Source of the DNA: Zeimonas sediminis
GTDB lineage: Bacteria > Pseudomonadota > Gammaproteobacteria > Burkholderiales > Burkholderiaceae_E
NCBI RefSeq assembly: GCF_023721795.1
Contig: NZ_JAMQYE010000001.1
Location: forward strand, 1,922,001 to 1,986,000
Length of the DNA stretch: 64,000 bases
Direction of reading: 5' to 3'
The position numbers were made by a program, and so were the translations under genes. The first letter of the stretch is position 1; each line of letters starts with the position of its first letter. Below are positions 8,611-18,999 of the stretch, one piece after another. The notes under the pieces are model-generated. The model was not told the origin of the DNA. It worked only from the letters and a program-made list of their open reading frames with translations, and did no database searches.

Positions 8611-10054
8611 CGGTGAGGCCCTCGATCCGCAGCGTGGGCTGGCCGACGCCGACCGGCACGCTCTGGCCGTCTTTCCCGCAGACTCCGACGCCCGGATCCA
8701 TGCTCATGTCATTGCCGATCATGGTGACGCGGGTCAGCGCGTCGGGGCCGTTGCCGATGATCGTGGCACCCTTGACCGGGTACTGGAGCTTGCCCTTCTC
8801 GACCCACCAGGCTTCGGAGGCGGAGAACACGAACTTGCCGTTCGTGATGTCGACCTGGCCGCCGCCGAAGTTGACCGCATAGAGCCCCCGGTCGATCGAC
8901 GCGAGGATCTCGGCCGGATCGCGGTCGCCGTTCAGCATCAGCGTATTGGTCATGCGCGGCATCGGCAGGTGCGCGAAGGACTCGCGCCGCCCGTTGCCGG
9001 TGGCCGGCACCTTCATCAGCCGGGCGTTCAGCGAGTCCTGCATGTAGCCGCGCAGGATGCCGTCCTCGATCAGCACGTTGCGCTGGGTGGGGTTGCCCTC
9101 GTCGTCGATGTTCAGCGAGCCGCGCCGGTCGGGGATCGTTCCGTCGTCGACCACGGTGACGCCCTTCGCCGCGACCCGCTCTCCGATGCGCCCCGAGAAC
9201 ACCGACGAGCCCTTGCGGTTGAAGTCGCCCTCGAGCCCGTGGCCCACCGCTTCGTGCAGGAGAATCCCGGGCCAGCCGGGCCCGAGCACGACGGTCATCG
9301 TGCCGGCCGGGGCGGGCCGCGACTCGAGGTTGGTCAGCGCGGCGTGGACCGCGTCGTCGACGTAGCGGGTGATGACCGCGTCGTCGAAGTAGGAGAGGTC
9401 GAAGCGACCGCCGCCGCCGCCGTGGCCCTGCTCGCGCCGGCCGGCCTGCTCGGCGATCACGGTGACCGACAGTCGCACCAGCGGCCGCACGTCGGCGGCG
9501 ATCAGGCCGTCGGAGCGCGCGACGAGCACCACGTCGTACTCGGCAGCCAGCCCGGCCATCACCTGCGTGATGCGCGGATCGCGCGAGCGGGCCAGCGTCT
9601 CGACGCGGCCCAGCATCTCGACCTTGGCCGCCGCCTCGTGGCGGGCGATCGGGTCGTCGGCCGGGTAAAGGAAGCGGCCGCGGTACGGGTTCATGCCGGT
9701 GGCCACCTTGACCCTGCCCGCGCCGTTGCGCGCGATCGTGCGGGTGGCGCGAGCCGCCGACAGCAGCGCCTGCTCGCCGATCTCGTCGGAGTAGGCGAAT
9801 GCGGTCTTGTCGCCCGCCACGGCCCGCACGCCGACGCCGCGGTCGATCGAGTAGCTGCCCGACTTGACGATGCCTTCCTCGAGGCTCCAGCCCTCGCTGC
9901 GGGTGAACTGGAAGTACAGGTCGGCGTAGTCGACGCGGTGGCGGAAGATCTCGGCCAGCGCGGCCGACAGGTGGCTTTCGTCGAGCCCCGCGGGCTCGAG
10001 GAGGAGGCGGCGGGCCACCGCCAAGTGTTCGATGGAGGTGTCGATCGGTTTCAT
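8594..10054 (-). CDS. tldD: Metalloprotease TldD
   Basis: A 486-residue subunit of the TldD/TldE (PmbA) metalloprotease, which degrades unfolded peptides and matures ribosomally made peptides. The catalytic zinc motif HEAVGHGLEGDF begins at about 267; GVGVRAVAG, the N-terminal signature, and the C-terminal GNGPDALTRVTMIGND are also present. The ATG at 10054 has AGGA eight bases upstream; the ATG at 10063 lies too close to it. pmbA, its usual partner, is not in the window. It lies in the yhdP-nit-tldD-DUF748 operon. Confidence 0.95.
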   Translation of the reverse strand: MKPIDTSIEHLAVARRLLLEPAGLDESHLSAALAEIFRHRVDYADLYFQFTRSEGWSLEEGIVKSGSYSIDRGVGVRAVAGDKTAFAYSDEIGEQALLSAARATRTIARNGAGRVKVATGMNPYRGRFLYPADDPIARHEAAAKVEMLGRVETLARSRDPRITQVMAGLAAEYDVVLVARSDGLIAADVRPLVRLSVTVIAEQAGRREQGHGGGGGRFDLSYFDDAVITRYVDDAVHAALTNLESRPAPAGTMTVVLGPGWPGILLHEAVGHGLEGDFNRKGSSVFSGRIGERVAAKGVTVVDDGTIPDRRGSLNIDDEGNPTQRNVLIEDGILRGYMQDSLNARLMKVPATGNGRRESFAHLPMPRMTNTLMLNGDRDPAEILASIDRGLYAVNFGGGQVDITNGKFVFSASEAWWVEKGKLQYPVKGATIIGNGPDALTRVTMIGNDMSMDPGVGVCGKDGQSVPVGVGQPTLRIEGLTVGGTA

Positions 10055-10097
10055 GGGGTTCATCCTACCCGAGCCGGCCGGCGAGCGCGCCGAGGCT

Positions 10098-10940
<843 letters not shown>

Positions 10941-11005
10941 CGCTGTGTTCCTCTGTCCGGGTGCGGGCGGGCCGGCGCGCCTCCGGGCGCGACGCCCTCC
11001 CGAAC

Positions 11006-14000
11006 TCAACCGCCGGGCGGCGGGGTTTCGATCGTGGGCCGGGACTTCGTGCTGACCACCGGATCGTCCCAGGAGCCGGAAACCTCGTACTCCCAGGCAA
11101 AGATGTCCTTCAGCGGCTCGCGCAGCAACAGCTGCGCGAGGAAGGTGCCGAGCCCGATCGCCGGGTTGGCCAGCGCCGCGTAGGCGAGCGACGCGAGGCC
11201 GGCGTTCAGCTCCGGGCGCACCTCGACCACCAGGTTCTGCTTCTCGGCGGCGAGATTCGCTTCGCCGGCGATCCGGACCTGCGCGGTGACGCCCCGCATC
11301 GAGAAGTCGTCGGTGCGCAGGATGCCTTTCGAGACCTTCGCGCTGGCGGAGATCTCGTCGAACGCGAACCCCTCGGCGAACAGGTCGCGGAAATCGAAGG
11401 CCAGCCTGCGCCTGAGCGACTGCAGGTTCAGCACGCCGATCAGCTTCGCGATGCCCGGGTCGGTCTTCAGGAAGTCTCCCTTGCCGAGCTTCAGCGCAAG
11501 GTCGCCACCCAGCGACGGATAGTCGATCGAGAAGGGCGAGCCGGCCCAGGCGATGCGCCCGGTCAGGCTGCCCGCTCCGGCCTTCATCGTGCCGGGAAAG
11601 CCGTAGATCTCGAGCAGTTTGCCGGCATCGCGGATCGCGAGGTCGAAGTCGAGCGACATGCTGCGGCGCTGCTCGCCGCGCGGCGCGCGCCAGTCGCCGC
11701 TGGCCCGCAGCGTCGCGCCCGCGTTCTCGACGCTCAGCGACTCGAGCCGCCACACCGGCGCCGCCTCGGCCCCCGCATTCACCGCCCTGAGCGCGAGACG
11801 GCCGAGCCGGCGGTCGTTCAGCACGAAGTCGTCGGCCGCGACGTCCAGCGCCGGCATCTGCTTCGGCGCCCGGTCGAGCAGCGACGCGACCTCGTCGCCG
11901 CTGCCGCGCGGGATCTCGAGCTTGCGGAACCGGGCGGTCAGCGTGCCGATCGGCTGCCCGGGCAACGCGGCCAGCCAGCTGAAGAAGCCGTCGACCTCGC
12001 GCGAGTGCACGTTGGCGCGCCAGAAGCCGCCACTGCGGGTCGCGCCGACCACGACCTCGTTCAGGTCCTTGCCCGCCAGCCGCAGCTCGCGGGCGACCAG
12101 CGAGACCTCGCTCGGCAGCAGCGAGAACGCCTGCCCCGCGTCGCCGGACTCGGCCTCGAGCGCCGGGCCGAGCACCGCCGCCCACGCATCGATGTCGACC
12201 CGGGGCGCGACCAGCCGGGCCGCGAAGCCCGCGGCCGGCATCAGCGGCTCGGCCGCCAGCGCGAACACGCCCCGCCTGACCCGCATCGCCCGCGCCCCGG
12301 AGTCGCGCTCTCGCTCGAACACCAGCCGGACGTCGTCGCGCATGGCGATGGTCAGCGTGTCGCGGCGAGCGCCCGGATCGCCGCGGGGCGCCGCGGCCGG
12401 CACGGTCTCGATGCGCAGCGGCCAGCGCTCGCCGGCCTGCTTGGCGAAGGGCGCCGGCAGGCTGCTCGACAAGCCGGAGAGGTCGGACTCGAGGCTCATC
12501 GCCACGCTCTGCCCGCGCACGTCGAGCGTGCCGCGCCAGGTCGTGGCGCCGTCGAGGGCACGCGTCAGCGCATTGTCGGCCAGCAGGCGGATGCCGCCGG
12601 CGCTCGCGCTGCCGCTCGCCCTGAGCGCGAAGCGGCCTGCCTCCGGCGTCTCGCCGTCGACCCGGACCGTGCCGCCCAGGAAGCCGCCGGACATGCCGCG
12701 CAGCGCAAGCGCCCGCTCGCTGAACTCCAGCGTGCCGGCGACCCGGGAGAACGGTGGCACCGCCGGGTCGACGACGACGTCGTTGCCTTCGAACCGCACC
12801 GCGCCGGCGACCCGGGTCGCGTCGACGTCGTCGAGCGGAATGTCGAGCTTCAGCGCGAGCTTCGCGGCGCCGGACACCGCGATGCCGCGGGTGAAGTCGT
12901 CGATGCGGTTGCGCAGCGGGCTCTCGTCGATGAAGCGCATCATGTCCTGCGCCGGCCCCTCGCCGCCGCCCTCGATCCGCAGCAGCTCCTCGCGAAAGTC
13001 GGCGATCGTCGCGCGGGTGCGGCCGAGCGCCACGCCCCACAGCCGCCCCGACTGCGCGTCGATGTCCATGCCAGCGCCCTCGAATACCAGGCGCCCGCCG
13101 ATCTTCTCGATCGCCGGCCAGCCCGGCGCGTAGGCGAGCGTTGCATCGCGCAGCGCGGCCTCGACCCGGAACAGGCCGGTGCCGGGCTCGCGATACGGGA
13201 AATCGGCGAGGTCGCCGCGCAGCACGAACTTCACGTCGTCGGAGCGCCCCGCCCGGATCGCGCGCGCCACCCAGCCGCGCACGCCCTCGGGGATCTTGAG
13301 CGGCAGGTAGCGTGCGACCCGGGTCGCGTCGGCCCGGCTCAGCGTTCCGCTCAGGTCGACGATGCCGGGCCCCTTGCCGCCGCTGGTGTACCGACCCGAG
13401 ACCTCGCCGGCGGCATCGGCGGCGGCGAAGCGGACCCGCTCGACGTCGACCTCGACGCGGGCAGGCGCCTGCGCGTCGGCAGGCAAGCGGCGCCACGACA
13501 CCCGCGCGTCGAGCGCCTCGAGCGGTACGGCCGGGTCGGCGAACATTCCCGGGAAGCGCAGCACCGCCTTGCGGCCGGCCACCGCGAGCGTTCCGCCCGC
13601 CTCGTTCAGCGAGACGGTCCCGGAAAGGTTCCGGAAAGAAGGCAAGCCGAGCTCGCCGCGCGCCGGGGGCGGGGCGTCGAGCCCGAAGGACAGGCCGTCG
13701 AGACGCGCATCGGCCCGGTAGCGCAAGGCCGGCGTCGCGGCCGGATCGGCCGGGTCCGCTTCCCAGCCGATCGCGAGTCGTTCCACGTTTCCGTCGAGCC
13801 GCACCGCCGCGAGCCGCGCGCGCGCGGCCTCGGGCCAGGGCAACCGCCCGGCCAGCCCGAGCAGGCGGCCCGCGTCGAAGCGCCCGAGCACCAGCTCGCC
13901 GCCGAGCAGCCGACCGTCGCGGTCGAAGCGCAGCGCCTGCATCTCGCCGGGCACCGTTTCCAGGCGCAGGCCCTCGCCGCCATCGACCGACAGCCGCCGC

Positions 14001-15013
14001 AGGCGCAGCGTCGATTCGCCGTCGCCGCCGCGGCGCAGCTCCGCGTCGGCGTTTACGCTGGCGAGCGCGAGCGGGCCGTCGTCCAGCTCGAGCTCGGCGT
14101 CGACGGCGGCGAGCCTGACCAGTGCGTCGACCGGCGCGCCGCCTTCGAAGCGCGCCCACAGCTGTGCGGCCGCCCGGCCCCGGGAGAACGACGGACCCGA
14201 CGGCGAGTCCTCGCCGAGCAGCGCCGCGTGCGACTCCCGCGCGAATCTCGCCAGCACGGGAAGCTCGGCCTGCGCCACCGACAGGTGAAGCTCGCCGCCC
14301 CAGCTTCGCCAGTCCCGGAGCTGCGAGAAGGCCGGGCGGCGGATCTCGATCGCAGCGTCGACGCCCGCGCCGATCCCCGGAGCCTGCGCCACCTTGATCG
14401 ACAGCCGGTGCCGTCTTCCGACGGCCCCCAGCGCGAGGTCCGCGCCCTGCAGCCGCAGGGTGCGATCCGCGACCCGGTCGATCAACTCGAGGTCGATGCC
14501 GCGCAGCACGATGCGGCGCTGCGCGAAGAGCCAGTCGGCGGCGCCCGCGTCCTTCGCGCCGGCGCCGCCGCCGAGGTCCACCTCAACGCCGCCGATGCTC
14601 AGGCGGTCGGCGGCGTGCCGTTCGATGCGCAGCGAGGGGGCGTCGATGTCCAGCCGCGCGAAGCGCAACTGGCCGGTGGCGAGGCTGGAGAGCGACAGCG
14701 TGGCCCGGATGCGGTCGACCGAGAAGCCCGGCGTTCCGTCGGCAGCGAGCACCTCGACGCCCTCTACCTCGAGCGACGGCCTCAGGCCTTCGAACCCGGC
14801 GCGCACCGGCCCGATCCGCAAGGGCCTCCCGACCGACTCGACCAGCACGCGCTCGACGTACGGCACCCACAGGCCGGTGTTCGGCCACAGCAGGTAGCGC
14901 AAACCGAGGTAGCCGAGGCCGGCGACGAAATAGCCGACGACCAGGAGCCAGGCCAGCGCGCGGAGCACGCGAGTGCCGGCCGGGTGGCGGGCGGGCGGAT
15001 CGAAGGCACTCAC
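11006..15013 (-). CDS. yhdP: YhdP family AsmA-like protein
   Basis: About 1335 residues. One N-terminal membrane helix (about 16-40, VLRALAWLLVVGYFVAGLG) precedes a long periplasmic region ending in a DUF3971/AsmA-2-like C-terminal domain (LNLQSLRRRLAFDFRDLFAEGFAFDEI, then FSMRGVTAQVRIAGEANLAAE). E. coli YhdP helps carry phospholipids across the periplasm to the outer membrane; the same role is inferred. The GTG at 15013 gives the usual short N-terminus; an in-frame ATG at 15091 would add 26 residues. It is the first gene of the operon with nit, tldD and DUF748, divergent from glnE. Confidence 0.88.
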   Translation of the reverse strand: MSAFDPPARHPAGTRVLRALAWLLVVGYFVAGLGYLGLRYLLWPNTGLWVPYVERVLVESVGRPLRIGPVRAGFEGLRPSLEVEGVEVLAADGTPGFSVDRIRATLSLSSLATGQLRFARLDIDAPSLRIERHAADRLSIGGVEVDLGGGAGAKDAGAADWLFAQRRIVLRGIDLELIDRVADRTLRLQGADLALGAVGRRHRLSIKVAQAPGIGAGVDAAIEIRRPAFSQLRDWRSWGGELHLSVAQAELPVLARFARESHAALLGEDSPSGPSFSRGRAAAQLWARFEGGAPVDALVRLAAVDAELELDDGPLALASVNADAELRRGGDGESTLRLRRLSVDGGEGLRLETVPGEMQALRFDRDGRLLGGELVLGRFDAGRLLGLAGRLPWPEAARARLAAVRLDGNVERLAIGWEADPADPAATPALRYRADARLDGLSFGLDAPPPARGELGLPSFRNLSGTVSLNEAGGTLAVAGRKAVLRFPGMFADPAVPLEALDARVSWRRLPADAQAPARVEVDVERVRFAAADAAGEVSGRYTSGGKGPGIVDLSGTLSRADATRVARYLPLKIPEGVRGWVARAIRAGRSDDVKFVLRGDLADFPYREPGTGLFRVEAALRDATLAYAPGWPAIEKIGGRLVFEGAGMDIDAQSGRLWGVALGRTRATIADFREELLRIEGGGEGPAQDMMRFIDESPLRNRIDDFTRGIAVSGAAKLALKLDIPLDDVDATRVAGAVRFEGNDVVVDPAVPPFSRVAGTLEFSERALALRGMSGGFLGGTVRVDGETPEAGRFALRASGSASAGGIRLLADNALTRALDGATTWRGTLDVRGQSVAMSLESDLSGLSSSLPAPFAKQAGERWPLRIETVPAAAPRGDPGARRDTLTIAMRDDVRLVFERERDSGARAMRVRRGVFALAAEPLMPAAGFAARLVAPRVDIDAWAAVLGPALEAESGDAGQAFSLLPSEVSLVARELRLAGKDLNEVVVGATRSGGFWRANVHSREVDGFFSWLAALPGQPIGTLTARFRKLEIPRGSGDEVASLLDRAPKQMPALDVAADDFVLNDRRLGRLALRAVNAGAEAAPVWRLESLSVENAGATLRASGDWRAPRGEQRRSMSLDFDLAIRDAGKLLEIYGFPGTMKAGAGSLTGRIAWAGSPFSIDYPSLGGDLALKLGKGDFLKTDPGIAKLIGVLNLQSLRRRLAFDFRDLFAEGFAFDEISASAKVSKGILRTDDFSMRGVTAQVRIAGEANLAAEKQNLVVEVRPELNAGLASLAYAALANPAIGLGTFLAQLLLREPLKDIFAWEYEVSGSWDDPVVSTKSRPTIETPPPGG

Positions 15014-15065
15014 GTGGAAGGGGGCGAAAGCGACGGCGTCCGGTTTTGCGACAATGGCTCGTGGC

Positions 15066-15081
15066 GAGGGGCAAGCCCCTC
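15066..15081. promoter_or_regulatory. Inverted repeat in the yhdP/glnE divergent region
   Basis: GAGGGG, loop CAAG, CCCCTC. A perfect 6-bp inverted repeat between the two divergent start codons; no regulator is assigned. Confidence 0.3.
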
Positions 15082-15146
15082 TCGTTAGCATAACCGGCGC
15101 CTGCCCGCCCCGTGGCACGGCCGACGAATGGAGATTGCGGTCGATC

Positions 15147-17840
15147 ATGCGGTTCGAAGCGGAACGGCTTTCCGGATTCTTCAGGCGCTCGCTGGTCGCC
15201 CTCGGCGCCAGGCTGGGCGAACAGGCGACAGGCGACCGGCTCGAGGCGCTCGTCGGCGCCCCGGTCGACGCGGCGGCGATCGAGCGGCTCCAGGACGAGG
15301 AGCTCGCCGACGGCGGGGTGTCGATCGAGACCGGCCTGCGGCGGGCGCGGCAGTGGCTGATGCTCGCGCTGATCGAGCGCGACGTCCGCGGCGCCGCCAG
15401 CCTCGACGAAGTCTGCCGGGCGATGACCAGCTTCGCCGGGCAGGCCACCGGCCGCGCGATGCGCGACGCCGCCGCCACGCTGGCCGAGCGGCACGGCCGG
15501 CCGCTCGACCGCGAGGGCCGCCCGCAGGACCTGCTGGCCGTCGGCATGGGCAAGGCCGGCGGCGACGAGCTCAACGTGTCGTCCGACCTCGACCTGGTCT
15601 TCGTCTTTCGCGACGAGGGCGAGACCGAGGGCGTCGACGGCGTGGGCCGGATCCCCTCGAGCGACTGGATGCACCGGCTCGCGCGGCGCACGATCTCGGT
15701 GCTGTCCGAGATCACCGCCGACGGCTTCGTCTTTCGCGTCGACACCCGCCTTCGGCCGAACGGCGACTCGGGACCGCTGGTCGTGCCGCTCGGCATGCTC
15801 GAGACCTACTTCTACGCGCAGGGACGCGAGTGGGAGCGCTTCGCCTGGCTCAAGGGCCGGGTCATCGCCGACTCCGGCGCGGCGGGCGCCGAGGCGCGCC
15901 GCGCCGACGAGCTGTCGCTGCAGAGGATCGTCGAGCCCTTCGTGTTCCGGCGCTACATGGACTACGAGGCCTTCGCCGCGCTGCGCGACCTGCACCGCCT
16001 GATCCGCCAGGAAGTCGCGAAGCGCGGCGCCCGCGACCCCGAGGCGATCGACGTCAAGCTCGGGCGCGGCGGCATCCGCGAGATCGAGTTCACCGCCCAG
16101 CTGTTCCAGGTGGTGCGCGGCGGACGCGACCCCGGGCTGCGCGACCGGCGAACGCTGGTCACGCTTGCCGCGCTGGCCGAGCGGGGCCTGCTGCCGGCCG
16201 ACGACGCCGCGCGGCTCGACCGCGCCTACCGGCTGCTCAGGCGCACCGAGCACGCGATCCAGTACCGCGAGGACGCGCAGACCCACCGCCTGCCCAACGA
16301 CCCGGCGGTGCGCGCCGAGGTCGCCGCGATGCTGCGCCTGGCGCCCGCCGACTTCGACGCGGCGATCGCCGAGGCGACCGATGCGGTCGAGGCGATCTTC
16401 GATCGCCTGCTCACGCCGACCACTGCCCCCGCCAAGGAATCCGCGCCGGCGGCCGGCGCGACCGGCGAGCTGGATCCGGAGGTGGCCCGCCGCTTCGAGG
16501 GCCTGCGTGCCGGCCCGCGCTACGCGGCCGCCAAGGCCACGACCCGCGAGGCGATCGAACGGCTGCTCGCCGACGCGGTGCGGCTGCGGACCGGCAGTGC
16601 CGGCCTGGTCAGGCTGGTCGACCTGCTCGAGACCGTGTGCCGGCGCCCAGCCTACGTGGCCTTGCTCGCGCAGTTCCCCGAGGCGTTCCAGCGCGTGCTG
16701 CGCATCCTCGACTGGTCGAAGTGGCCGGCCGAATACCTGATGCGGCATCCGGTGGTCCTCGACGAGTTGCTCGACGGCGAGCTGCTCGAGCCGACCGACT
16801 ACGACGAGTGGGCGGCCGAGCTGGCCCGCCGGGTCGACGCGGCCCTGATCGACGGCCAGCCCGACGTCGAGCGGCAGATGGACATCGTCCGCGAGGCCCA
16901 CCACGCGCAGGTGTTCCGGCTGATGGTCCAGGACCTCGAGGGGCGGCTCACCGTCGAGACGGTTTCCGATCACCTGAGCGACCTGGCCGACCGGGTGCTC
17001 GACCTGGCGATCCGCATCGTCTGGTCGCAGCTTCGGCACCGCTTCCGGGACACCCCCCGCTTCGCCGCGATCGCCTACGGCCGGCTGGGCGGCAAGGAGC
17101 TCGGCTACGCGTCGGACCTCGACCTGGTGTTCCTGTTCGACGACGACGACGAGCGGGCACCCGAGGCCTACGCGGTGCTGGCCCAGCGGCTCGCCGGCTG
17201 GCTGTCGACCCGCACCGCCGCCGGCCTGCTGTTCGAGATCGACCTGCGGCTGAGGCCCAACGGCGCCGCCGGGCTGCTGGTCTCGACGCTGTCGGCCTTC
17301 GAGGCCTATCAGCGCGAGTCGGCCTGGCCCTGGGAGCACCAGGCGCTGACCCGGGCGCGGTTCTGCGCCGGCGACCGCGCGATCGGCGAGCGCTTCGAGG
17401 CGATCCGTCGCGAAGTGCTGGCGCGGCGGCGCGACCTCGCCAGGCTCGGAGAGGAAGTCGTCGCGATGCGCCGCAAGATGCACGACGGGCATCCGAACCG
17501 CAGCGAGCTGTTCGACATCAAGCACGACCGCGGCGGCATGGTCGACATCGAGTTCATCGTGCAGTTCCTGGTGCTGGCCCATTCGGCCGACCACCCCGAG
17601 CTGCAGGCCAACCGCGGCAACATCGCGCTGCTGGGCATGGCGGCCGACGCCGGCCTGATCGAACCCGCTCTCGCCGGCAAGGTGGCCGACGCCTACCGCC
17701 GATATCGGCGGCTGCAGCACAAGCTGCGACTCGACGACGCCGAGTACGCGCGGATCCCGCCCGAAGAGGCGAAGGACGAACGCGAGGCGGTCACGCGCCT
17801 GTGGCAGACCGTGCTGGGCGCCGACCAGCGGCCGGCTTGA
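15147..17840 (+). CDS. glnE: Bifunctional glutamine synthetase adenylyltransferase / deadenylase
   Basis: An 897-residue cytosolic enzyme that attaches AMP to glutamine synthetase (inactivating it) and removes it, in response to PII. Two nucleotidyltransferase domains are visible: the N-terminal deadenylase with GMGKAGGDELNVSSDLDLVF (about 133-152) and the C-terminal adenylyltransferase with YGRLGGKELGYASDLDLVFL (about 645-664); both keep the G-G and D-x-D residues. The helical GlnD-PII binding segment KLGRGGIREIEFTAQ (and DRGGMVDIEFIVQFL in the C-terminal half) is present. The ATG at 15147 gives an N-terminus (MRFEAERLSGFFRRSL) in line with homologues. A palindrome overlaps its stop. Confidence 0.96.
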   Translation: MRFEAERLSGFFRRSLVALGARLGEQATGDRLEALVGAPVDAAAIERLQDEELADGGVSIETGLRRARQWLMLALIERDVRGAASLDEVCRAMTSFAGQATGRAMRDAAATLAERHGRPLDREGRPQDLLAVGMGKAGGDELNVSSDLDLVFVFRDEGETEGVDGVGRIPSSDWMHRLARRTISVLSEITADGFVFRVDTRLRPNGDSGPLVVPLGMLETYFYAQGREWERFAWLKGRVIADSGAAGAEARRADELSLQRIVEPFVFRRYMDYEAFAALRDLHRLIRQEVAKRGARDPEAIDVKLGRGGIREIEFTAQLFQVVRGGRDPGLRDRRTLVTLAALAERGLLPADDAARLDRAYRLLRRTEHAIQYREDAQTHRLPNDPAVRAEVAAMLRLAPADFDAAIAEATDAVEAIFDRLLTPTTAPAKESAPAAGATGELDPEVARRFEGLRAGPRYAAAKATTREAIERLLADAVRLRTGSAGLVRLVDLLETVCRRPAYVALLAQFPEAFQRVLRILDWSKWPAEYLMRHPVVLDELLDGELLEPTDYDEWAAELARRVDAALIDGQPDVERQMDIVREAHHAQVFRLMVQDLEGRLTVETVSDHLSDLADRVLDLAIRIVWSQLRHRFRDTPRFAAIAYGRLGGKELGYASDLDLVFLFDDDDERAPEAYAVLAQRLAGWLSTRTAAGLLFEIDLRLRPNGAAGLLVSTLSAFEAYQRESAWPWEHQALTRARFCAGDRAIGERFEAIRREVLARRRDLARLGEEVVAMRRKMHDGHPNRSELFDIKHDRGGMVDIEFIVQFLVLAHSADHPELQANRGNIALLGMAADAGLIEPALAGKVADAYRRYRRLQHKLRLDDAEYARIPPEEAKDEREAVTRLWQTVLGADQRPA

Positions 17841-17867
17841 GCCGGCCGGGCCGCGAGGCAGGCCCGG
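17830..17867. terminator. Pair of stem-loops between convergent glnE and azlD
   Basis: GGCCGGCT/AGCCGGCC (17830-17847) contains the glnE stop, and CCGGGCC/GGCCCGG (17846-17867, 8-nt loop) follows. They could act as terminators in either direction, but no U tract is present. Confidence 0.35.
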
Positions 17868-17876
17868 GGCGTTCGC

Positions 17877-18221
17877 TCAGCCGAGCGCGAAGAAGGCCGC
17901 GACCCCGGCGGCCAGCGCGGCCAGCGCGTTGCGGGTGACGCGGCTGACGACGATCACCACGACTGCCGACAGCACGCGCGGATCGACGAAGCCCGCCCAC
18001 GAGAAACCGGGGGCACGCAGGATCGGCTGGGCCAGCTCGGGTGCCAGCAGCGCGACCAGCGCGGCCAGCGGCGCGTAGCGCAGCGCGCGCTCCAGCGTGC
18101 CGCGCGGCAGCCAGTCGCGCGGCAGCACCAGGAAGGCGTTGCGCAGGCCGACGATGACCAGCGCGAGCATCAGGATCGTGGTCCAGATCTCGAAGGCCGG
18201 AAGCGAGATCGGCGCGCTCAT
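17877..18221 (-). CDS. azlD: AzlD-type branched-chain amino-acid exporter subunit
   Basis: A 114-residue membrane protein with about four hydrophobic helices (WTTILMLALVIVGLRNAFLV, YAPLAALVALLAPELAQ, VLSAVVVIVVSRVTRNALAALAAGVAAFF). This is the small partner of AzlC; the pair exports branched-chain and related amino acids. The VTRN-x-LAAL segment near the end is typical. It follows azlC by 28 bp. Confidence 0.88.
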   Translation of the reverse strand: MSAPISLPAFEIWTTILMLALVIVGLRNAFLVLPRDWLPRGTLERALRYAPLAALVALLAPELAQPILRAPGFSWAGFVDPRVLSAVVVIVVSRVTRNALAALAAGVAAFFALG

Positions 18222-18249
18222 GCCGCGCCCCCGCGGTCGTCGGCGCGGC

Positions 18250-18999
18250 TCATCGCGGCTGCACCCCGGGGTCGGGCCGGCCGACGAAGCGCTCGATCGC
18301 CAGCGCCGCCGCGACGCCGGCCAGGATCGCGAGGAACATGCCGAGCCGCCACGGCCAGTGCCAGCCGACGATCGCCACGAAGGCGCTCGCGGCGGCCGCG
18401 CCGATTGCCGCGCGCGACGCGACCATCGGCACCGTGATCACCAGAACCGCCAGGATCCCCAGCCAGGCGTAGCGCGGATCGGCCGGCAGGGCGGCCGCCA
18501 GGCCGATGCCCGCCAGCGAGCCGAGGTGCCAGGCGACCCACACCGGCGCGTTGTAGCTCATGTACAGGAAGATCCGCTGCGGCGGCGTCTCCCGCGCCCG
18601 CCGCATCTGGTAGACGGCCATGCCGGAGTCGCTCATCAGGTAGCCCCACATCAGCCGCTTCGGCAAGGGCAACCGGCCGATGTCGCGCGACACCGAGGCG
18701 CTGTAGACGATGAAGCGCAGGCCGGTGAGGATCGCGGTCAGCGCGATCATCGCCTGCGAGGCGCCGGCCGCCATCAGCGGCAGCGCCGCGAGCTGGGTGG
18801 TGCCCGAGTAGACGAGCAGCGACATCCCGATCGCCTGCGGCAGTGTGAGCCCGGACTGGACCATCGCGATGCCCGCGATCAGCCCCCAGCTGCCGGTGCC
18901 GAAGGCCGAGGGCAGGATCGCGCGCAGGGCCTGCCGCCGGTGCTGCCGCCTGATCCGCGCCACGCCGGGCGCAGGCGCCCGCCGTTGCCGGCGGCTCAC
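18250..18999 (-). CDS. azlC: AzlC-type branched-chain amino-acid exporter subunit
   Basis: A 249-residue polytopic membrane protein with the AzlC/YgaZ signatures FGTGSWGLIAGIAM, SLLVYSGTTQLAALPL and LTGLRFIVYSASVSRDIG. The start is a GTG at 18999 that overlaps the TGA of the upstream MFS gene in a GTGA junction, indicating translational coupling; no other start fits before the first helix. With AzlD it likely exports branched-chain amino acids, and ilvE (branched-chain aminotransferase) is close by on the opposite strand. Confidence 0.92.
   Translation of the reverse strand: MSRRQRRAPAPGVARIRRQHRRQALRAILPSAFGTGSWGLIAGIAMVQSGLTLPQAIGMSLLVYSGTTQLAALPLMAAGASQAMIALTAILTGLRFIVYSASVSRDIGRLPLPKRLMWGYLMSDSGMAVYQMRRARETPPQRIFLYMSYNAPVWVAWHLGSLAGIGLAAALPADPRYAWLGILAVLVITVPMVASRAAIGAAAASAFVAIVGWHWPWRLGMFLAILAGVAAALAIERFVGRPDPGVQPR

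Noticed and set aside
10961-15088. A 1375-codon open frame on the plus strand opposite yhdP
   Set aside because: It is antisense to a well-supported protein, is dominated by Arg/Ala/Gln/His repeats typical of a GC-rich reverse frame, and has no domain or ribosome-binding site. The same applies to other long frames opposite real genes, for example those opposite the DUF748 and RNB genes.
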